From Chimonanthus salicifolius (taxonomy: Eukaryota > Streptophyta > Magnoliopsida > Laurales > Calycanthaceae): DNA of 64,000 bases. The position numbers and the translations under genes were made by a program. The stretch lies in assembly GCA_013350335.1 (NCBI GenBank), contig CM023542.1, positions 3,149,525 through 3,213,524 on the forward strand, read 5' to 3'. This document shows, in pieces, positions 57,001 to 64,000 of this stretch. Below the pieces are notes generated by a model. It saw nothing but the letters and a program-made list of their open reading frames with translations, had not been told where the DNA came from and ran no database searches. Positions within the stretch are counted from its first letter, which is position 1. Every line of letters starts with the position of its first letter.

Positions 57001-60000
57001 TCTCCTGCGTCCCTGCAAATGAAAACATCATTAAGTAAAGATAATAGATTGGCATATTCTTATGACTCTTTCTCGGAAAGGAACACTTAAATTCTAGACA
57101 TAAAACCACTCTCTCTCCCAAAAACTGGTGACTATCATTTACGCTTGCATCCCTAGAAGGACAAACCTGATAAAGATGAGGAAATGAATCTTTGGGACTT
57201 GACTCACTCAACAAGAGGTCCTTCCAAAAGGACACTCGAAGTCCATTACCCACCAAAAATTAGTGTTTATAATCTATGCTTGAACTATTAACTAGATAAA
57301 ATCAACTTCGTGCGACCTCTCCATTTGGTGCACAGTCCAATCATGGTGGGCCCCACTTATTGATGTGTGCTAGCATGATAGATTTAATATACAATTAAAT
57401 AAGCACAATCAAACAAAACATATAATCAAAGTAAAAACTTATATGTTTTTGGATCCAATGAGAGTCAAGACCCTTAATCCCAATTATCAGATAGAAGTAA
57501 TCACAACTAGAAAGCTTTACACAATTCACCCCTCTTGATTGAGTGGACTTAGATGGTCCCCATGATGATGTGAGTGATGCTATTAAGGTGGATGGTAACA
57601 AAATCGTACCTCTCTTACTTGAACTCATGGATTTATATAAGATTGGTTAATCATACCATCACATGACACTTAGGGGGCTAGGTATCATTGCAAAGATAAA
57701 GCTCATGCCACCCTATGACACATGGTTGCTAAGTGTCAATGGGAGATAAGTTTGTGCCAATACATGTTTCATGGATGGGCTATGTGTCAATGGGAGAGAA
57801 ACATCTCTTGCTTTATGGATGAGTTAGGTGGCAATGGGAGAGAAAGCTTGTAACACCACATGGCATAGGCAAAGGGGGATAAAGGTTCATTCTACCAAAT
57901 GATACTTTGCATGCTAGGTGTCAAGGGGATTGAAAACTCATGCCACTAGCTTACACATGTATGGGTTAGGTGGAGGAGGAATTTAGATGCCAAGTGTATG
58001 GGCCAAAAAATATAGGGGAAATAGCCAATTATTCTCACTAAATGGGCTGCATGCAAGTGGGCTCAATTCATGCGCCTAAGTGAGCCCACTACCGACACTC
58101 TCTAGGTATAATATGTGAGCCCCACACATGTTCTACTACACTTTCTCCACGGTACCTAAACTCAAGTCTCTCCACATCTTGATTTCTTGCTACTACAAAT
58201 TGATGTTCTCTTCACCAACTGGATATAAAAATGCCTTCTTCCTAGCAAACTCAAAGAAGATGTTTTTATGTTACCTCCACTTGGCTTTGCCAAACAGGGG
58301 GAGCAAGGGAAGGTCTACAAATTAAAGAAGTCTATGTATGTTCTTGAGTAGTCTTTGTTAGCCTAGTTTAATAAATTTAATAGTGCCTTGTTGAACTATG
58401 GATTTTGCCGTTGCTAGCTTGGCCATTCTGTTTTTGCATATCGAGCTGCAAATATTATTATGTCCTGTAACCCTGCACGGGGTAGCTCAACTGGTAGATA
58501 CTTTGGCTCAAGAATCAAAGGTCCTAGGTTAGAGTCCTGTAGTAACCCGATGCCCGTGGCTTGCGGGGGGCTGCTTGCATCTGGCGTTTTATTCAACGCT
58601 CTCGTACTCGAGGAGAGGTGGGGGTCTTGGGGTTCTTTGTCGTTAAAAAAAATGTCTTCAGTTGTCTATGTAGATGACATTGTCGTCACTGGTAATAATG
58701 AGAAATCTATGCAAGCTCTCAAGGAATATCTACAACATTCCTTTGACATCAAAGATTTGGGTCCTTTTCGTTATTTTCTAGGGGATTGAAGTTGCTCAAT
58801 CATCTAAAGAGCTGTTTTTATCTCTGTGGAAATATGCATTAGACCTTTTATAGGAAGCTGAGTATTTAGGTTGCAAACCCCCAAAACGCCCTTGATGTTA
58901 ATGTGAAGCTGTTTGCCTTTGACAGGACTCCTCTTTCAGATCCTACCTTTTATCAGAAGTTGGTGGGCAAACTTATATATCTCATCATCACATAATTGAA
59001 CTTATCTTGTTTGCTTAGTGAGTCAATTCATGCATGCATCACATGATGCCACATCTCAAAAAATGGGGCTATAAGAGAGCGAGAAAAAGGTCTTTTGGAG
59101 TCTAATGAATGATCAGGTGCATAATATACTTTTAGAGGAAAATATAATAATAGGAGCTGATTTGAGTAGACTAGGGGATAAGAATGTTCCTATGGAACCA
59201 TACATAAACGACATGGGTATGGAAAGAGGAACGGAGGGTGAATTGATCTTAGATTTTGCAGTGGCTTTTGATTCGATAGTAGTAAATACATTTTTTTCCA
59301 AAAGAGATACGAACACGTTGTGACTTTCAAGAGTTGAAAATGTAGGCCATGGATAGATTGCTTTTAATTAAGATGTGGGGAAAAGATTTTTATTAAGATG
59401 TGTGGAAAAGATTATGTAAAGACTATAAGGTCATAATAGGAGAGAGCCTTACAACCTAGCAAAGGTTACTTAGTGTTAGATGTTTATATGAAAAGTAGAA
59501 TAATAAACTAAAGAGTAGGGTTTTTTTTGGAAAATCAGGTGGTGAGACTTGGAAGGAGAAAAAGGTAAAAGTCTTAATGAAAGGCTCTAGCATCTGAGGT
59601 TTAGGACAGGGAATTGAGTCGAAATGAGATGCGGGATAATATGGGTAGTTGTATAAATGAGTAGTAGAAGTCATACTAGGAGAATCAAAAGGAAATAAGA
59701 GATGTGTAGAGTACTGTGGTGGTGTGGCATTGAAGTCCAAATGGCTATTGATGAAAATAATACGTAGTTTAAGAAATTACGAAATATAAAGAGACAAGAA
59801 GACTTAGACAGTTCTTAAATAGTTAAAAGAGCTGCCAAAAAAAAAACCCATAAACAAAGCCAAATATGAAGGATATGATGATTTGTGTGAGAAGTTGGGA
59901 ACTAGTGGGAGAAAAGGGAATGATGAGCTTGCTAAGGTGAGAGAGAGGAGAATGAGGGACTTAGGTTATGTAAGATGTATCATGGATGAATGCCAGAAGG

Positions 60001-60818
60001 ATTTTAGTAAAATATAAGGGAAAGGAATAGATGGGAAAGGTGTTTAAACATCTTAATATGGAACACATGAGTGAAACACACATGGAAGCATGAGCAACTC
60101 AATTCTCACTTTTTTTTCTTCTACTCTTCAAAATGAGGACCTAGTTTCTTTTCCTTTTTTTTTAAAGGTTCTTATATGCTAGCTTGTGTTTACCTATTGT
60201 ACCCTTATTTCTTTTATAAAGGATAAGCCTGCTTTCCTACCCTATCAATTCGAGTTCAGTCACTAAACTTGTCTGAGATTTCTGTCTCAGCTGGTTGTCT
60301 GTCTGTTAGAAAATTCACTACCCTTTGAGTTTCTTACTATTTACTCATTTTTCTTTGCAAGTTTTGTTGAATTGGCTGAGTTAGCTGAGTCAGTTTTTAG
60401 GTGTCAAACCATGGGTGGCCCCATTTGGAGGGTGTGTAGGGTCCCTACACTAATGTGCTCAAGGGGTCATTATATATCTACATATGTGTACACACACACA
60501 CATGTATACATACTATACATACATGCACATATATACCTAATTACATATGTTGATATATACCATTTGTGTTTGCAAGCATGCACCCTCATTCATGTCCACA
60601 ACTACATTTGTTAGATCTTTTGAGAATCTGCTCTATTTTTTTCTTTTAAATCTATTTGAAGTTAAAAATTAAATTTCCTTTCCTTTTCAGCCCTCTAGAG
60701 GAGAGTTTGGGCTGATGGCTAAGTACTATGCTAGAAGAGGGGACAAGCATAATGCACGTGCAACTTTTGAGAGCATGCGTGCAAGGGGAATAGAGCCGAG
60801 TTCATATGTCTATACTAA
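54060..60818 (+). CDS. PPR4: PPR4-like chloroplast RRM-PPR protein, N-terminal exons 1-2 (gene continues past window)
   Basis: Exon 1 54060-54940, intron 1 54941-60690 (GTATTG...TTTTCAG), exon 2 60691-60818 followed by a GTGAGC donor; further exons lie outside. Residues 1-~60 are Ser/Pro-rich with few acids, like a plastid transit peptide. A Pro/Ser linker follows, then an RRM: RNP2 IFVGNL at 151-156, RNP1 around RNVGYCFVIY at 189-198. After it comes a charged WHEEREVSRKDFRKVLETEP region. Exon 2 encodes one PPR motif (KYYARRGDKHNARATFESMR). This order matches maize PPR4/At5g04810, needed for rps12 trans-splicing. Exon 1 reads GRA-stop at 54726 where the family has GRVLTV(R/K)LD; one base is missing near 54722. 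Restoring one base gives exactly 294 codons, so this is a sequencing error or a recent mutation. Confidence 0.8.
55600..56010 (-). mobile_element. LINE RNase H-domain remnant in PPR4 intron 1
   Basis: Minus-strand frame with NEVELLVIRQAMM and GKIIVESNLVNVVTWVSG, typical of the RNase H-like C-terminus of plant LINEs, followed by an ADF-type tail near 55650. Broken. Confidence 0.6.
56032..57260 (-). mobile_element. LINE 3' fragment in PPR4 intron 1
   Basis: Read on the minus strand: VGNGLRVSFWKDLLLSES (about 57250), then a DSQETTDHLFLHRPF zinc-knuckle-like segment (about 56770), then SFVQIRRSANRVADFFTKKG (RNase H end, about 56300), ending in a (TA)n run at 56088-56112. Several stops. The same family is inserted on the + strand at 61524-62640. 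Confidence 0.75.
57261..58460. repeat. Intron 1 DNA with degenerate minisatellite (about 57690-57980)
   Basis: Words such as GCTAGGTGTCAATGGGAGAGAAA recur at 50-80-bp spacing between about 57690 and 57980 with many changes. The remainder holds nothing recognisable. Confidence 0.45.
58467..58651 (+). mobile_element. tRNA-derived SINE with target duplication
   Basis: A-box-like TAGCTCAACTGGTAGA, B-box-like GGTTAGAGTCC and a poly(A) end. ATGTCCT at 58460-58466 and ATGTCTT at 58652-58658 look like a target duplication. Confidence 0.65.
58653..58995 (+). mobile_element. Ty1/copia reverse-transcriptase fragment
   Basis: YVDDIVVTGN (RT catalytic YVDD), then HSFDIKDLGPFRYFLG and, in the next frame, EVAQSSKELFLS and FYQKLVGKLIYL. 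An extra G at GGGGATTG near 58785 and other lesions kill it. Confidence 0.85.
59090..60060 (+). mobile_element. RTE-type LINE remnant
   Basis: IIGADLSRLGD...EGELILDFAVAFDSIVVNTFFSKR resembles the C-terminal part of an AP-endonuclease domain in plant RTE LINEs. RERRMRDLGYVRCIMDE further on matches the spacer before RT. The frame is broken between them. Confidence 0.65.
60468..60560. repeat. AT/CA microsatellite-rich stretch
   Basis: Mixed TATACATA and CACACA runs in intron 1, about 130 bp before the exon 2 acceptor. Confidence 0.7.
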
Positions 60819-61523
60819 GTGAGCAACCTCATGCTAGTTATTTTCTTGCAAATGGTCCTAATATTGAATGACAACATTCATCAATTGCCATTGCTATTAT
60901 TTTACTAATTGGATGGTGATATTATATGGTTATATTTTACTTGATTATTTCTGGAACTGTATTAGGTTTTGGGTGTATTTGAGTAAAGAATATAAATTTT
61001 TTTTTTTTGAAGTGGAAAAAAGGTTCAGACTATCAGATTTTATGACCTTCCAAAAAGATAAAAAAAAATGGAATTATGAAACAATGACATTAAAATTGGA
61101 GGGAAGATCTTCACATTCTGCTGGTGGTAAAGAGATGGTTTATTCCTTTTATCAGTATTTGGAAGTTCAATGTTACATGGGTATGGGTAGGGGTACATGT
61201 GTCAGAATTTGGTCTGGATATGGGTAGTGTTAGAATTTGGCATGGGTACTGAGTGTTGAATTGGGCAAATTGTAAAATATAAGGTTTTCTTATAGAGATT
61301 AAGAGGAAGGATACAAGAGAAGAAAACATTAACTATTTAAAATAAAAATAGGAGCTAAAATAAGAAAAAAAAAATCAGAGGAAAAGACGTTGCTGATTGA
61401 TCAAGATATGCTTCTTCATTTGTAGAATGATGGATCTCCTTTATGGACAGTCTTTTGTAGGAAGTGATATTTCTAACCTCAAGAGTGAAATCTAGCAAGT
61501 TCTAGGGGAACACAAAACTTTGT

Positions 61524-62640
61524 GTGAATTTTAGGGAAAGGGAAGCTTTGTGGTGTAGAATTTTAGTTGCAAGGTTTGGGGTAGATGATTCGGGTGAGAA
61601 GGTAGAAAAGTATGGATCTTCATTTGTAAAGGCATGGTGGAGAATTGGCAGGGGAAAAGGTAGAGTAGGGAGTATTTTTAGGGAGAAACTTGGGTTTCTA
61701 GTGGGAAGAGGGGACATGACATTGTTTTCGACGGACCTTTGGGTTGGGGAGAGACCTTTGAAAGAAGTCTACCCTAGACTTTTTAGGATAGCAAGGAACA
61801 AACAAGCAAAGGTAAAAGATTATCATAGGATGAAAAGGGGAACCGCTAGTTCAAATCTCCACTTCAGAAGGTCTTTGAGAGCTTTGCAGCAAGAAAGTCT
61901 TGTGGAGTTGGTGATTATGCTAGGAGAGTTCCTTATGGCTAGAGAAGTGGAAGATGAGAGAAATATGGATGGGAGTTTCTTTGGGGGATTTCTCAGTTAA
62001 AGCAGCGGTCAATTTAACCTACTCGATCCTAATATCGAGCATGGTCTCTCCTTCTCACTTGGGCTGGTTTGGCCCCTCCGAGGGCCCAAACTTCCGTTTG
62101 GTACGCCCTAAAAGGCAAAGTTCTTTCCAGGATGGAATTCTTCAGAAGTGGTGTCCTGAGTCCTGGAGATGACCTTTACTGTGTGCTATGTGGAAGCCAG
62201 GAGGAGGATAATGATCATTTGTTTGCATGTTGTTTAGTGACGAGGCGTCTATGGAACAATTTTTAACTGTGGGCAAATTAATCATAGAAGGGGATTCGGA
62301 GAATGTGATCAAATGGGCTAAAGGGAAGAAAAAACTTCCTTAGAAATTTATTACAATGGTTAGGGAGATTAAGGAATTATGTTCGGGCCATGAGGTTTCT
62401 TTTGCGCACATTAGACGATTGCCCAATGGAGTCGCAAACTTCTTCGCCTAGATAGGGATTGACTCGACGATTGAGGGCGTCTTCTTTCTGTAGCCTTATG
62501 GGGAGGGGTTGTATAGTGCACCATGGGGATTGGATTGTGTTCTGTCTTGGGGTTTAGACTATGATTATATTTCTCTTCTCTTCCTTATCCTAAGTTTAAG
62601 CCTCTTAGACCCCTTTTATGTATATGTAATGTTTTCTGTA
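61524..62640 (+). mobile_element. LINE 3' fragment in PPR4 intron 2
   Basis: Frames in order: LWCRILVARFG..., FVKAWWRIGRGKGRVGSIFR (61650), VGRGDMTLFSTDLWVGERPL (about 61700), CVLCGSQEEDNDHLFACC zinc-knuckle region (about 62180), EIKELCSGHEVSF and RNase H tail (about 62360-62490). Stops and frame changes throughout. Same family as the minus-strand copy at 56032-57260. Confidence 0.8.
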
Positions 62641-64000
62641 CTTTATATGTACCCTTGAAGAGGTGCTTTAACTTTGAGCTCATTGATTCTCGCCTTAGAA
62701 AATGATTCAGAGAAAGAAGCAATCACTGAAGAAGAACTATCTCTAATTAGACCACCAATGACTCCTTTACGCACCTCAAGCATGGTATCGTAAACTTCCA
62801 TCAAAATTAAGCTTCGATCTTCTTGATTCTGGAGGCTCTTAGTGGGAAGTGATAACTGAAGGAGGAGAAGTAAACATGAGTGCTAGTTTTGGATGGAGTT
62901 TACTTTTTTTTTTTTTTAAACCTTGGAATTCTCAAGTTGATAAATTTAAATAAAGTATTTATTTAGAACAAAGATAAAATTTAAGGTATTTGTTATCTTA
63001 AATGTGATTTTTTCAAAAAAAAAGAGTAAAAAAAATTAATGTATAAACTTCACTTAAAACAATCAACTAATAAACAGTTTATTTTAGTAAGGTTGCAAAA
63101 GGGTAAATGTATGATAGTATTTTGTGACCATGCAAAACACTGTGACGTATTACAATACTGGTATACTAATCCATGAAGAATTTGTGGAGAATTTGACACA
63201 AGATGTATCCAAACATGGGTATGTTGGCCATTTCAAAGGATTCATGTAAAATAGATGCTGCCCCTTCAAACACTGAAACCCTCCATGTATTGCCGACGTG
63301 TCACACATCCTCGCTTGATCCTGTTGAATTGTTGTTTTCCACTTCTGGATTAATAAGATGGGAGAGGTATGATGAATTCAATGATGGGAACCCCGCCATT
63401 CACACACCCTAACAAAAATGGATGAATGTAGATAGGTTTTATAATATAACCTAATAATTTTTGAGCTGTGAAGGAGATGATCTGGAGACTTAACCTGCTT
63501 AAGGACTTACATAAAATTTCTGTAAGTTAGGTATGAACCACTTGCAAGGGTGAGGTTATTTCCAATTCTAGAAAAAAGGAACTTCGGGTGTACCATTTGT
63601 TGGAAAATTAATATTTTCATAGATTTGGTGATTAGCGATGTAGGATCAGTCCCACCCCATAATTCCTTTCCATGAGCAAAACGATGAAATGAAATTCCTA
63701 AAGGTAATAATTAGTGCCATTAAAATGGACAGGGTGTTGAGATTCATTGACGACTTGCGATGTGTCTGGTGGAGCTTAGCTTGGGGTATTAGGTGTCGAG
63801 TTGGGCTAGCCTAGTATGTGATAGGATTAAGGGTCTGATTTTCTGCGTTCCATCAGCTTTGGAGCTTTTGATGCATTGGTCACTTGGTCAGGTACCTAAT
63901 GCAGGGCAGCTTTCAGTTTCATCCTACAAATCCATGGGGAAAGGGAGAAAAAAAATAACAGAAGAAATTGAATAACATGAAGCTAAAAGCTAAACAAACC
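62641..64000. other. Intron 2 of PPR4-like gene, nothing recognised
   Basis: No further PPR exon could be found to the window edge. Short open frames here have no recognisable motif. Confidence 0.4.

Noticed and set aside
58480..58555. Possible functional tRNA gene
   Set aside because: The boxes fit, but arms do not pair as a complete tRNA and a poly(A) tail with target duplications shows a SINE.
59105..59323. Possible small plant gene (72 codons)
   Set aside because: The residues match the endonuclease part of an RTE LINE and the frame is truncated.
61524..62000. 158-codon frame as a host gene
   Set aside because: WWRIGRGKGRVGSIFR and VGRGDMTLFSTDLWVG are LINE ORF2 features; it is a remnant inside intron 2.

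Overview
This window is plant nuclear DNA from an angiosperm. The genes have introns with GT..AG splice sites and AATAAA-like signals after the stops. The rest is AT-rich and full of plant mobile elements: a Stowaway MITE, TRIMs, a hAT-like element, tRNA-derived SINEs, LINE and Copia remnants, and foldback elements. No bacterial, CRISPR, organellar or viral gene was seen. A magnoliid or other early-branching lineage is possible given the many CGATATCGGCCGATAT-type repeats, but this is a guess.

About 1-48,300 is a cluster of ten short-chain dehydrogenase/reductase (SDR) genes and gene relics, all on the + strand. They resemble the plant SDR110C group (xanthoxin dehydrogenase, secoisolariciresinol dehydrogenase, momilactone A synthase and borneol dehydrogenase-like enzymes). 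Each has a tiny first exon of 38 or 41 coding bases, a phase-2 intron of 0.15-1.85 kb, and a ~784 bp second exon with the whole Rossmann fold. Two kinds of first exon exist: one encodes MGSGTVLSA..., the other MSSSIRFLSSTAK.... The cluster is three head-to-tail modules: 1-17,120, 17,121-32,571 and 32,572-~48,300. Module 1 holds genes A, B, C and an orphan first exon D. Module 2 holds E, F, G and orphan D'. Module 3 holds H, I, J, K. Only A, C, F and I look intact. B, E, G and K carry frameshifts, H a nonsense change plus a 2-bp deletion, and J a stop created only when its two exons are spliced. Element insertions present in some modules and absent in others, several with clean empty sites, suggest that modules 1 and 2 separated last.

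About 48,300-52,200 is a separate locus: a 262-residue protein made of four tandem copies of a ~65-residue unit resembling the core of SIAMESE-RELATED (SMR) cyclin-dependent-kinase inhibitors. A fifth, decayed unit follows. Upstream is a ~0.8 kb array of degenerate repeats, each with a TATA-like box.

From 54,060 to beyond the right edge lies the start of a PPR4-type gene (chloroplast RRM + pentatricopeptide repeat protein, At5g04810-like). Exon 1 encodes a plastid-targeting-like leader and an RRM, and contains an apparent 1-base deletion. Intron 1 is ~5.75 kb and packed with LINE, SINE, Copia and RTE remnants. Exon 2 holds the first PPR motif, and intron 2 with another LINE runs past the window. 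The three loci show no obvious functional link.
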